Of a stretch of 64,000 bases of DNA, positions 32,138-41,175 are shown piece after piece. The position numbers and the translations under genes were made by a program. Each line of letters starts with the position of its first letter. Position 1 is the first letter of the stretch. The stretch comes from Deltaproteobacteria bacterium. GTDB lineage: Bacteria; Myxococcota; JADLHZ01. Location of the stretch: assembly GCA_020848545.1 (NCBI GenBank), contig JADLHZ010000022.1, positions 54,949-118,948 on the forward strand, read 5' to 3'. Below the pieces are notes generated by a model, which was given only the letters and a program-made list of their open reading frames with translations, had not been told where the DNA came from and searched no databases.

Positions 32138-34000
32138 ATGAAGCTTCAGATGCGCTGCCACCTCGCGCTGTGCTTCATCGTGACGCCCTTGCTCGCGGCT
32201 TGCCCGTCGACCCGCCCGCAAGTGTGCCGCGCCGACAGCGAGTGCCCCGCCGGCCTCGTGTGCCGCCGCTTCGAGAACGTCTGCGCCGATCCGAACACCG
32301 TCCCCGGCTTGGGATCCGGCGGCATGAGCTGCAAAGACGACACGCTGTGCACGCCGCTGAATACGCCGTGCCAAGTCTTCACGTGCAAGGAAGGCGCGTG
32401 CGTCGGCGCCGAGATCGCGGACGGCACGCCGTGCAACGACGGCCAGTTCTGCAGCCTGAACGACGCCTGCAAGAGCGGCTCGTGCGGCGGCACGCCGAAG
32501 GACTGCTCGGCGCTCTCGGCGATTTGCATCATCGGTTTTTGCAACGAGGCGAAGGACGCGTGCGACAGCGTGGAAGCGCCCGACGGCACGGCGTGCTCGG
32601 ACGGCGCGGCGTGCACGAGCGAGAGCTGCAGCGCCGGCAACTGCACCGTCGGCACGCACAATGAAGCCACGTGCACGGCGATCACGGCTGGACACACCTG
32701 CAACCCTGGCGCGTATCCGACGAACGACGGCTGCGGCCCCGCGCCGGACGCGATGAGCGTCACCTGCGAAACGTCGCAGCCGTTCGGGGCCGATCTCGAC
32801 TGCGCGATCGCGCTCAACCGCGCCGCCGCGCCCGGTCTTTCGTTCGCCGGTGAAGCACCGCGCCTCACCTGCAAGGCGGAGCCGCTGCCGCTCGTCCTGT
32901 TCTCCGAGCGCTTCTCCGCCGGCGTCACCGGCACGACCGGCCTCTTCGGCGCGAGCGGCTGGACCGGGATCACGGGAACGACGGGCGGCGCACAAGACTT
33001 CGTCGCGCTCGGCGGCGACAACCCCGCGCTGCGCTTCGAAGCGAACGCGGCGGCGGCGCGCGTTTGGCAAGGCGACATCGTCGTGCCGATCGTCGGCCTC
33101 GTGAAGGTGTGCCTCGACTTCGACGTGGCGGTGAGCAACGCCGGCAGCGGCGAGCGCGTCACCTGGTCCGTCGGCTACGAGACGCCGCCCACGAAGTCGA
33201 CCCCGGCGCAGTTCTTCGATCTCGACTTCGGGACCTTGGAGAACGACGGCGTTCGCGTGTTGAAGCGCACGACCTGCCGCAGCGTTTCCATCGTCGAGAC
33301 CTACGCGCGCTTTCGCCTCGAGCTGCGCAGCGACGGCGACGGCGAGGTCGTCATCGTCGACAATATCAAGATCACCGGGCTCGCGGCGGATTATTCCGGC
33401 GTGTCGCTGCTCGACGACGCCTTCCCGGTCGCACGCACGAGCGCGTCGCCTCAGCCATGGACGAGCGTCACCGGCGTGGCCACGTTGACGACGGGCGCCC
33501 TCACCGCGAGCGGCACCACCGTCACGCTGACCGACACCTTCGACACGGAGGCGTGCGACGTCGTCGAGCTCGACTACGACTTCGGCGAGTCCACCGCCGA
33601 CGGCGGCGAGCACCTCACGGTGGAGACGGCGATCGACGGCGGCGCGTTTCTGCTCGCCGAAGACTTCGATCTCTCGGCGCCGCGCTTCGGCACCGCTGAC
33701 GGCGTGCTCTTTGCTTGGCTCTCGCAGCACCGCTACACCGGGCTCGGCAAGGCCGGCTCGTTCTTCTCCGTGCGCTTCACGATGATCTCGGACACCGCCG
33801 GACGCTTGGTGCTGCTCGACAACGTGCGCGCGCGCTGCGTGGATCTGCCCGAGCCGGCGGTCCTGGCGATCACCGAGCCGGCGCCCGGCGACTATCGCTT
33901 CGTCATCCGATCGATCTCGCCGATCGGCGTCAAGGTGAGCTGCGCGTGGGACGTGAACACCGCGGTCGCAGCCCAGACGCTGACGGCGTTCGTGCCTTAG
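32138..34000 (+). CDS. Cys-rich lipoprotein with C-terminal beta-sandwich repeats
   Basis: 620 residues. A lipoprotein signal ends in LLAAC (Cys22). Residues 22-200 carry many cysteines in the C-x-S-D-x-E-C and DGTPCNDGQFC patterns seen in myxobacterial exported proteins. A Thr/Gly-rich segment (GVTGTTGLFG...GITGTTGG) follows, then two related beta-rich halves, each ending in a DNI/DNV motif (VVIVDNIKITG near 405 and LVLLDNVRARC near 560), resembling laminin-G/CBM-like jelly-roll domains. It is probably a surface adhesin or carbohydrate binder. It may share a transcript with the DUF1552 gene 30 bases upstream. Confidence 0.8.
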   Translation: MKLQMRCHLALCFIVTPLLAACPSTRPQVCRADSECPAGLVCRRFENVCADPNTVPGLGSGGMSCKDDTLCTPLNTPCQVFTCKEGACVGAEIADGTPCNDGQFCSLNDACKSGSCGGTPKDCSALSAICIIGFCNEAKDACDSVEAPDGTACSDGAACTSESCSAGNCTVGTHNEATCTAITAGHTCNPGAYPTNDGCGPAPDAMSVTCETSQPFGADLDCAIALNRAAAPGLSFAGEAPRLTCKAEPLPLVLFSERFSAGVTGTTGLFGASGWTGITGTTGGAQDFVALGGDNPALRFEANAAAARVWQGDIVVPIVGLVKVCLDFDVAVSNAGSGERVTWSVGYETPPTKSTPAQFFDLDFGTLENDGVRVLKRTTCRSVSIVETYARFRLELRSDGDGEVVIVDNIKITGLAADYSGVSLLDDAFPVARTSASPQPWTSVTGVATLTTGALTASGTTVTLTDTFDTEACDVVELDYDFGESTADGGEHLTVETAIDGGAFLLAEDFDLSAPRFGTADGVLFAWLSQHRYTGLGKAGSFFSVRFTMISDTAGRLVLLDNVRARCVDLPEPAVLAITEPAPGDYRFVIRSISPIGVKVSCAWDVNTAVAAQTLTAFVP

Positions 34001-34049
34001 GGAACCTGCGCCAAGAACGCGATGAGCTCTTGCGGCGGCTTGCCCGAGA

Positions 34050-34964
34050 TCAGCCGAGGAGCTGCTTCGCCAAGCGCTTCAAGCACGGCGCGTCGACACC
34101 GAGCGCGTCGGCCCGAGCGATGAGGTGCGCGAGGCCCTGGTGGCTCTGCGCGCCAACCTTCGTGAAGTGATAACGGATGTACGGCTCGAGCGGCAGCGGC
34201 ATGAACGGCGGCGCGACGAAGAGGCCCATGCGCGCCACGAACGGATGCTGCACGAGCTTCAACATCGCCGGCGGCGCGCGGCCGGTGTCCTTCTTCACGA
34301 TCGCGAGAGCCTCGGCCGCGGCGCCGTCAAAGTTTCTACGCGCACGGGTCAAGCTCCAATTCGCTGCTTCAATGTGCCAGATGATGCACATGAGCACGGC
34401 GCCGCCGAACGCGCGCCCTTCGCCCACGTCCGCGACGACCTTCGCGGACATGCCGCCTTTCTTCAGCAGCGCCGCGGCCTCTGCTGCACGCGACCCGGCG
34501 AGCGGCGTCGGCGCGCCCGGGGGGATCCAATACGCGATGCCCGGTGCGCGGCCTTCCTCTGTCGTGCCGGCGATCGGCGTTTGGTAGGCGATGAACGGGA
34601 TGCCCCCTTCGACGACGCGTGCTTCGCCGATGATCTTCCGCGCGCGGCGATCGGCGTCGGGCATCAGATCGATGACGAGCGCACGACCGCTCGCCGCCGC
34701 GATCTCTCGCAGCCCCGCGTCGTCGATGCCGGTCGTCGGGATCGCGAGCCAAAGCTGATCCGCGTCTTTGATCTCGCTCGCGCGGGTGATGACGGCGTCC
34801 GGCTGCAAGAGCACGCTCTTGTTGCCGCGATACATCCGAAGCCCGGCCTTCACCTCGGCCGCGTACTTGTCGCGCACGAGGAAGGTGATCTTCGCCCCGG
34901 CGCGCTTCAGAAAGTGTGCATAGGTGGCGCCGACCGCGCCCGCGCCCATGACGACGATGTGCAT
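34050..34964 (-). CDS. Ketopantoate reductase (PanE/ApbA) family protein
   Basis: 304 residues. The N-terminal Rossmann motif GAGAVGATYAHFL is at 7-19 and the basic RDK (31-33) fits NADPH binding. WLAIPTTGID and later GGIPFIAYQTP take the places of the ApbA family's central strands. True PanE has Lys and Asn catalytic residues in the C-domain that I cannot place with certainty, so the substrate may not be ketopantoate. Just beyond the TGA, another frame would add ISGKPPQELIAFLAQVP before a TAA inside the neighbouring convergent gene's stop region; a frameshift near 34053 is possible. Confidence 0.75.
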   Translation of the reverse strand: MHIVVMGAGAVGATYAHFLKRAGAKITFLVRDKYAAEVKAGLRMYRGNKSVLLQPDAVITRASEIKDADQLWLAIPTTGIDDAGLREIAAASGRALVIDLMPDADRRARKIIGEARVVEGGIPFIAYQTPIAGTTEEGRAPGIAYWIPPGAPTPLAGSRAAEAAALLKKGGMSAKVVADVGEGRAFGGAVLMCIIWHIEAANWSLTRARRNFDGAAAEALAIVKKDTGRAPPAMLKLVQHPFVARMGLFVAPPFMPLPLEPYIRYHFTKVGAQSHQGLAHLIARADALGVDAPCLKRLAKQLLG

Positions 34965-35071
34965 GCGCGGCGCTCTACACCTTGTGCGACTCGTCGGCCA
35001 CGTCTTTCAGCTCGTGCGCGAGCGCTCATGGTGCTGCTTTTTCGCGACCTTGTTGCTAGGTCCACGGCCCC

Positions 35072-37084
35072 ATGTACACGTCGCTGCTTCTCGCTCTACA
35101 TCTCGCCGCACCGATGAACACCGCCGCGCTCAAGAAGGACCTCGTCGCGAAGCACGGCGCCGCCCACGAAGCGCGCATCACGAAGGGCGTCGATCAGCTC
35201 GCGGCGCTGTGGCGAAAGGACGACGGCGATCTGGCGGCGTTCGCCAAAGAGCACTTCATCGCGGACCCGAAGCAGCTCGACGCCACCTTCGAGCGCTTCG
35301 AGCAGATCCTCGAGCAGACCGACGGCCACTTGCTCGAGATCGGCCGCGAGCTGCGCCGTGCGACCGAGCTCGACATCGGCCCGCTCTTGCCGGTCGATCC
35401 TTTGTTCTCCGCGTTCGACCCGTCGAGCCATCTGACCGACGATCTCTTTCAGACGAAGATCGCCTTCGTCGTGCTGCTGAACTTCCCGCTGACCACGCTC
35501 GCCGAGCGCCTACAGAACGCGGAGCGCTATAGCCGCCGCCAGTGGGCCGAGACGCGCTTGGCGAACCGCTTCGCGCGCCGCGTCCCCGCCGAGATCCTGC
35601 AGCGAAACGCCGACGCCGGCGCGAAAGCCAGCCTCTACATCGACGAATACAACATCTGGATGCACCACGTGCTCGGCGAAGACGGCGCGCGCCTCTTTCC
35701 GAAGAACAAGAAGCTCATCTCGCACTGGAACCTGCGCGACGAATTGAAGAGCGCCTACGCCGACAAAGAGAACGGGCTGAAGAAGCAGCGCGCGATCGCC
35801 AAGGTGATGGAGCGCATCGTGACGCAAACGATCCCGCTCGCGGTCATCGACAACCCGCGCGCCGATTGGGATCCGTGGAAGAACGCGGTCAGCGAGAGCA
35901 AGGTGCTCGACGACAACGCGCCGAAGGATCCGAAGGCGGTGAAGCTCAGCGCCGAGCCCGAGCCGGCGACGCGCTACGCGCACCTGCTCAACGTCATGCG
36001 CGCGGCCAAAGAGATCGATCCCTACTCGCCGCAGACCCCGTCGGCGATCCAAAGGAGCTTCGAGCTCGGCCGCGAGCTGCCGGAAGCACGCGTCAAAGCG
36101 TTGCTCGAAGCGGTGCTGGCGGCGCCGATTGTGCCGAAGATCGCTGCGGAGATCGAAAAACGCCTCGGCCGCAAGCTCGAGCCCTTCGACCTCTGGTACG
36201 ACGGCTTCAAAGCGCGCGCCGCCATCGACGAAGCCGAGCTCGATAAGAAGACGAAGCAGCGCTACCCGAGCGCCGATGCGTTCAAGCGCGACATCCCGCG
36301 CATCTTGGAGGCGCTCGGCTTCGGCAAGGTGCGCGCACAGTGGATCGCCGATCGCATCGTCGTCGATCCCTCGCGCGGCGCCGGCCACGCAATGCCCGCC
36401 GCCCGCCGCGGCGACTTTCCGCACCTGCGCACGCGCGTCGAGAAGGACGGCATGAACTACAAGGGCTACAACATCGCCGTGCACGAGCTCGGCCACAACG
36501 TGGAGCAGGTCGTCTCGCTCTACGACATCGATCACACGCTGCTCGCCGGCGTACCGAACAGCGCCTTCACCGAAGCGCTCGCGTTCGTGTTCCAGAGCCG
36601 CGATCTCGATCTGCTCAGCGTCAAAGCGCCAAAAGACGACGGTGCGAAAGCGTTGAACGATTTTTGGGCCGCGTGGGAGATCGCCGGGGTGGGCCTCGTC
36701 GACGTCGCGGTGTGGCACTGGATGTACGATCACCCGAAAGCGACGGCGCCGGAGCTGCGCGACGCGACGGTGAAGATCAGCAAGGAGATTTGGGATCGCT
36801 ATTACGCGCCGGTGCTCGGCGGAAAAGGCGCGACGACCCTGCTCGGCATCTACTCGCACATGATCGCGTATCCTTTATATGTCATCGACTACCCGATCGG
36901 GCACATGATCGAAGCGCAGTTGGAAGCGCACCTCGCCAAAGCGACCGCGCTCGGCGTGGAGTTCGAGCGCGTGGCGAAGACCGGCTCCATCGCGCCGGAC
37001 CTCTGGATGCAGGCGGCGACCGGCGCGCCGGTCAGCGCCGAGCCGTTGATCCGCGCGGCGGAGCGCGCGCTGGCGAAGCCGTAG
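35072..37084 (+). CDS. Zinc metallopeptidase, M3-like gluzincin
   Basis: 670 residues with a possible signal peptide (1-13). The zinc site is HELGH at 471-475 with Glu501 (NSAFTEALAFVFQ) 26 residues after the last His, as in the M3/M2/M32-type gluzincins. The preceding MNYKGYNIAVHELGH fits M3. The long helical N-terminal half is typical of these oligopeptidases, with helices closing over the active-site channel. No close named relative is recognised, and the M3 GxxxHExGH start differs slightly. It is probably an exported or periplasmic peptidase; substrate unknown. Confidence 0.78.
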   Translation: MYTSLLLALHLAAPMNTAALKKDLVAKHGAAHEARITKGVDQLAALWRKDDGDLAAFAKEHFIADPKQLDATFERFEQILEQTDGHLLEIGRELRRATELDIGPLLPVDPLFSAFDPSSHLTDDLFQTKIAFVVLLNFPLTTLAERLQNAERYSRRQWAETRLANRFARRVPAEILQRNADAGAKASLYIDEYNIWMHHVLGEDGARLFPKNKKLISHWNLRDELKSAYADKENGLKKQRAIAKVMERIVTQTIPLAVIDNPRADWDPWKNAVSESKVLDDNAPKDPKAVKLSAEPEPATRYAHLLNVMRAAKEIDPYSPQTPSAIQRSFELGRELPEARVKALLEAVLAAPIVPKIAAEIEKRLGRKLEPFDLWYDGFKARAAIDEAELDKKTKQRYPSADAFKRDIPRILEALGFGKVRAQWIADRIVVDPSRGAGHAMPAARRGDFPHLRTRVEKDGMNYKGYNIAVHELGHNVEQVVSLYDIDHTLLAGVPNSAFTEALAFVFQSRDLDLLSVKAPKDDGAKALNDFWAAWEIAGVGLVDVAVWHWMYDHPKATAPELRDATVKISKEIWDRYYAPVLGGKGATTLLGIYSHMIAYPLYVIDYPIGHMIEAQLEAHLAKATALGVEFERVAKTGSIAPDLWMQAATGAPVSAEPLIRAAERALAKP

Positions 37085-37088
37085 GCTC

Positions 37089-38864
37089 TCAGTAAGCGCC
37101 GACGTCGGGCGCGCTCGATGTCGGCCGGCGCACACCGTCGAAGGTCGCGCAGCGCGTCGTCTGAGCGCCCCGCGCGCGCGCGGGAGACGCCGGCTGCAGG
37201 CGCAGATCGCCGATCGTCGCGTCGACGAAGCCCGGCGCATCGGAGAACCCGGTGGCGTCGAAGGGCGGGATGGCTTGGTTCCGCCACAGGTTCGACGCGC
37301 CGCTAAAGACGTTGTTGTCGGCCGACACGACGGCGCCGTTCGTCAGGGCGAAGATGTTGTTGCTCACGACGTGCGTCATCGCCGCCTTCACGCCGACGAA
37401 CGAAAACAACCGTTCGACACCGAAGAAGGAGTTGTGGGTAAGGGTGGCCGTGCCGGTGAAATCGTCGGGGAGCCACGGCCCGGTGTCGAGCGCCACGTTG
37501 TTGTAGAAGGCGATGTTCTGGACGTTGTTCTGGAACGACGCCAAGCGAAAGCCTTTGCGCACCAGGTTATCGTGGATCGTGATGTTCTGAATCGTCGACG
37601 AGCCCTGCTGGTTTGCGCCGAAGAGCCAGAAGCAGTCGGCGGTGTCGTCGTTTTCGTTCCATCCGAGCTCGATGTCGCGGATCGTGCTCGTCCCGTAGGA
37701 TTCGAGCGTGATCATCGAGGTCACCGGACCAGTGCCGTGGAAGTTGCTTCCGAGCAACCATCCGGTGTTCGCCTGCGGGTCGCCGAAGTGAAAGTGCGCG
37801 CACTCGGTGTCGAAGACGAGATCGACGAAGCGCAGACCGTTGCCAGTGGCCGCGAGGAGCAGCGAGCTGTTCTTCAGGTTGAGGTGCGCGAACACCAAGT
37901 GCTGCACGTACTGGCTGTTGTCCGGCTCGATCGACACGGCGGTCGTGCCGCCCATGCAATCGGCGAGCGCCGGGGGAAACGTCGGCGGCCCGAAGGTTGG
38001 CCGGTGTCCCGGATAGCCGACGATCGCCACCGGGGTCTGCGGCGTGGTCGCCGGATAGTTCGAGCGGCTGAGGTAGAGATAGGTGTTGCGGCCGACGCCG
38101 ATCGAGTCGGGATCGCGCGTGTCGAAGACGCCGTCCTTGATGTAGACGGTGTCACCGGCAGCGAGCACGCTTTTCGCGGCCGACAGGGTCTTGAACGGCT
38201 CGCTGAAGCTGCCGGTCGCGGTCGCCGCGGTGCTCGCTGGATCGAGCAGGAAGATGCGACCGCTGCGCACGGTGAACGGCAGCGGGTTCGAGACGCGGCC
38301 CGCGACGATGACGACGAGGTTTCCGCTCGTCACGCTCGACCCTGGTTGCACGACGATGCGATCGATCCCACGCGCCGCCCCAGAGTCCGGCGTCCACTCT
38401 TTGATCTTGGCGACGGGCGCGCCGTTGATGAGGACGGTGCCGGCCGTCGCGCCGAAGCGCTCGCCGTAGATCGTGATGAAGACGCCGAGGTTGTCTTCGC
38501 CGCCGCTGTTCGGGCCGCTCACGAGATCGGTGAAGAAGAGCACCGGCGCCAACGGATCGCGCGGCGCCGCCGGGCAGGTGTCCGTGGGCGCCGCGGCGCA
38601 GCGCATCGTTCCGTCGCAAAATAGGCTCGTACAAGCACCGTCGTTCGCACACGGGTCGCCGATGGCGCCGGCTGGCACGACCATGTTCGTTGGGCCGGTG
38701 ACGCCGGTCTCGCCCGTCACGCCTTCGATCGTGCAAGCGGGGTCGCTCGGGTCGCAGCTCACCGGCTCTTCCGCGGCCGGGATGACGGCGGCAATGAACA
38801 GGCAGCCCGGCGAAAACGCCGCCAGAAAAAGGAACACCCCCGTCGCGCGCACGGCCCCGGTCAC
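37089..38864 (-). CDS. IPT/TIG plus right-handed beta-helix lipoprotein
   Basis: 591 residues, lipobox SPGC (Cys21). A short Cys-bearing segment (SCDPSDPACTIEG, CANDGACTSLFCDG) is followed by an IPT/TIG domain (FITIYGERFGATAGTVLINGAPV). From about 215 the chain becomes a parallel beta-helix of the pectate-lyase/DUF1565 type: FSEPFKTLSAAKSVLAAGDTVYIKDGVF, then many short strands with Asn ladders such as NITIHDNLV and VVSNNIFALTNGAVVSADNNVF. Such surface proteins bind or cleave polysaccharides. No catalytic acidic triad can be seen with certainty. The gene is convergent with the peptidase gene. Confidence 0.82.
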   Translation of the reverse strand: MTGAVRATGVFLFLAAFSPGCLFIAAVIPAAEEPVSCDPSDPACTIEGVTGETGVTGPTNMVVPAGAIGDPCANDGACTSLFCDGTMRCAAAPTDTCPAAPRDPLAPVLFFTDLVSGPNSGGEDNLGVFITIYGERFGATAGTVLINGAPVAKIKEWTPDSGAARGIDRIVVQPGSSVTSGNLVVIVAGRVSNPLPFTVRSGRIFLLDPASTAATATGSFSEPFKTLSAAKSVLAAGDTVYIKDGVFDTRDPDSIGVGRNTYLYLSRSNYPATTPQTPVAIVGYPGHRPTFGPPTFPPALADCMGGTTAVSIEPDNSQYVQHLVFAHLNLKNSSLLLAATGNGLRFVDLVFDTECAHFHFGDPQANTGWLLGSNFHGTGPVTSMITLESYGTSTIRDIELGWNENDDTADCFWLFGANQQGSSTIQNITIHDNLVRKGFRLASFQNNVQNIAFYNNVALDTGPWLPDDFTGTATLTHNSFFGVERLFSFVGVKAAMTHVVSNNIFALTNGAVVSADNNVFSGASNLWRNQAIPPFDATGFSDAPGFVDATIGDLRLQPASPARARGAQTTRCATFDGVRRPTSSAPDVGAY

Positions 38865-38981
38865 GTTCGAGAGTATGACGGCGAATGACGCGCGCCGCCA
38901 GAACGGTGCGACACCTGATTCACCATCGGGGGTGAGGCGGCTTTTTCCCCCGGCGCGGATACTCCGCTTCGAGGTGGCGCT

Positions 38982-39749
38982 ATGGCGAAGGTGCTCATCG
39001 CATTGGCGATCGTAAGCCTGTCGAGCCTGTGGTCGAGCGCAGCGGACGCCAAGAAACGGAAGCGCAACTCACCCAACGTGGCCGTGAACGTGGCCGTGGC
39101 CGTGGCCGAAACCACGCCGATCGCCGCGCTGCCGACCAGCCCGAGCGCGGTCTACGTCGCGACGCCTGCAGCGGTGCAGAAACCGGCCACGGCCACGGCC
39201 ACGGCCACGGCCTCGGCGACGGCCACGGCCACGGCGAGGAGCGAGACCAAAGGCGCCTCGAAGCGAGGGTTCACTCTCGGCGCCGCGCTCCACGGCGGCG
39301 GCGCGATCGGCGGGCCGCTCGCCGCGACGCTCGGCGGCACGCTCGATCTCGGCTATCGCGCGCCCTTCCTCGAGCGCACCTTCGGCTTCGGCCTCGTCCT
39401 CGGCGTCAGCAAGGCGTGGTTGCCGGCGGTCGCCGCCTCGTCGGGGTATCTCATCGCGGTCTCGCCGGTCTTGTCGATCAACTACGAGCTCGGCAAGAAC
39501 CTGATCCGCGCGCAGCTCGGGCCTAGCCTGCGCTTCACCCGCATCGACATCGCCGGCGACGTGGCGCGCACCGCCGACGGCACCTGGAGCTTTGGCGGCC
39601 TCGGCACCTTGAGCTACTTTCGCGCGTTGGGAAACGCCGGCGCGCTCGGCGTGACGCTGAGCTACGCGGTCACGACCTACTACGCCGACAACGTGCTCTT
39701 CACCGGCCATCTGCTCTCGGGCGCCCTCGCCTACACCTTCGAGCTGTAG
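38982..39749 (+). CDS. Outer-membrane beta-barrel-like protein with Ala-Thr repeat linker
   Basis: 255 residues with signal peptide (1-22, ADA cleavage). The N-terminal 95 residues are low complexity: VAVNVAVAVA and a run of alternating Ala-Thr (ATATATATA...), both encoded by GGCCAC/GTGGCC hexamer repeats. From about 97 alternating hydrophobic/polar strands with terminal aromatic residues (GFTLGAALHGGG, FGLVLGVSKAWLP, RAQLGPSLRFTRIDI, LTLSYAVTTYY) end in TFEL, compatible with an 8-stranded outer-membrane barrel. It is followed 16 bases later by eutB but has no known link to it. Confidence 0.7.
   Translation: MAKVLIALAIVSLSSLWSSAADAKKRKRNSPNVAVNVAVAVAETTPIAALPTSPSAVYVATPAAVQKPATATATATASATATATARSETKGASKRGFTLGAALHGGGAIGGPLAATLGGTLDLGYRAPFLERTFGFGLVLGVSKAWLPAVAASSGYLIAVSPVLSINYELGKNLIRAQLGPSLRFTRIDIAGDVARTADGTWSFGGLGTLSYFRALGNAGALGVTLSYAVTTYYADNVLFTGHLLSGALAYTFEL
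39175..39240 (+). repeat. GGCCAC hexamer microsatellite within a gene
   Basis: Within codons about 66-86 of the barrel-protein gene, GCCACG units repeat at least four times in a row (39190-39213), then again after a CCTCGGCGACG interruption. An earlier GTGGCC cluster is at 39082-39108. Six-base units add or remove two residues (Ala-Thr) without frameshift, so the linker length may vary between strains. Confidence 0.75.
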
Positions 39750-39765
39750 TAACCGCGCGGCCGAA

Positions 39766-41175
39766 ATGACGGCCCTCGGCGCATGCGTGTTCGGCGAGAC
39801 TTTCACGTTCCAGAGCGTGAAGGACGTCATGAACAAAGCGAACGACAAGCGCTCGGGCGACGAGCAAGCGGGCGTGTCGGCGGAGTCGGCGCGGGAGCGC
39901 GTGGCCGCCAAGCGCGTGCTCAGCGAGCTCTCGCTCGACGTGCTCTTCGAGCACCCGAGCGTGCCGTACGAAAAAGACGAGCTCACGCGGCTGTTTCAGG
40001 ACTCCTGCGATCACGACGCGCGCCGGCCGGTCAAAGGCAAGACGGTCGGAGAGTTTCGCGAGTGGCTGCTCGACGATCGCACGACGGGGGACATGATCCG
40101 CGCCGTCTCGCCCGGCCTCACGCCCGAGATGATCGCCGCCGTCGCGAAGCTGATGTCGAACATGGACCTCGTGATGGCCGGCAAGAAGATGACGGTCGTC
40201 GTGCGCTGCAACAACACGCTCGGCCTGCCGGGGCACATCGCGTCGCGCTTGCAGCCTAACCACCCGCGCGATTCGGTGGAAGGCATCCTCGCCGTCGTGC
40301 TCGAAGGTCTGTCGTACGGAAACGGCGACGCGGTCATCGGCGTGAACCCGTCGACCGAGACGGTGGAGTCGACTTGCGAGATCCTGACGCGGGTGAAAGC
40401 GCTGATGACGAAGCTCTCGGTGCCAACGCAGAACTGCGTGCTCTCGCACGTCACCGTGCAAATGGAAGCGATGAAGCGCGGCGCGCCGCTCGATCTCTGC
40501 TTTCAATCGATCGCCGGCAGCGAAGGCGCGAACAAGAACTTCGGCATCTCGGTGAAGCTGCTCGACGAAGCGTATGCGATGACCAAAGAGCTCGGCACCG
40601 CCAAGGGCCCGAACGTCATGTACTTCGAGACCGGCCAAGGCACGGCGCTCTCGTCGAACGCGCACTGGGGCACCGATCAAGTGACGATGGAAGCCCGCGC
40701 CTACGGCCTCGCCCGCCGCTACGCGCCGTTCTTGGTCAACTCCGTCGTCGGCTTCATCGGCCCCGAGTATTTGTACGACGGCAAAGAGATCACGCGCGCC
40801 GGCCTCGAAGATCACTTCATGGGCAAGCTCAGCGGCATCTCGATGGGCTGCGACGCCTGCTACACGAACCACGCCGAGTGCGATCAGAACGATCAAGAGA
40901 ACTTGGAGATGCTGCTCGCGTCGGCCGGCGTGACGTACTTGATGGGCATCCCGGTCGGCGACGACGTGATGCTCAACTACGAGACGACCTCGTTTCACAA
41001 CAACGCGTCCCTGCGCGCGATCTACGGCTTGAAGCCGGCGCCCGAGTTCGAAGCGTGGATGGAGCGCGTGGGCCTCTGGCGAGACGGCCGCATGACTTCG
41101 CGCGCCGGCGATCCGAGCGTGTTCCTGCAACGGCCGGACGTGCGCCGCGTCGTGTTCGGAGATGCCCACCCGTGA
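39766..41175 (+). CDS. eutB: Ethanolamine ammonia-lyase large subunit
   Basis: 469 residues, close to E. coli EutB (453). Matches along the full length include FGETFTFQSVKDVMNKAND near the start, VRCNNTLGLPGHIASRLQPNHP, DAVIGVNPSTETVE, MYFETGQGTALSSNAHWGTDQVT, SVVGFIGPEYLYDG and GCDACYTNHAECDQND. With EutC and adenosylcobalamin it splits ethanolamine to acetaldehyde and ammonia. The TGA overlaps the eutC GTG (GTGA). No obvious Shine-Dalgarno precedes the ATG at 39766, which is 16 bases after the previous gene. No cobalamin riboswitch is seen in front. Confidence 0.96.
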   Translation: MTALGACVFGETFTFQSVKDVMNKANDKRSGDEQAGVSAESARERVAAKRVLSELSLDVLFEHPSVPYEKDELTRLFQDSCDHDARRPVKGKTVGEFREWLLDDRTTGDMIRAVSPGLTPEMIAAVAKLMSNMDLVMAGKKMTVVVRCNNTLGLPGHIASRLQPNHPRDSVEGILAVVLEGLSYGNGDAVIGVNPSTETVESTCEILTRVKALMTKLSVPTQNCVLSHVTVQMEAMKRGAPLDLCFQSIAGSEGANKNFGISVKLLDEAYAMTKELGTAKGPNVMYFETGQGTALSSNAHWGTDQVTMEARAYGLARRYAPFLVNSVVGFIGPEYLYDGKEITRAGLEDHFMGKLSGISMGCDACYTNHAECDQNDQENLEMLLASAGVTYLMGIPVGDDVMLNYETTSFHNNASLRAIYGLKPAPEFEAWMERVGLWRDGRMTSRAGDPSVFLQRPDVRRVVFGDAHP

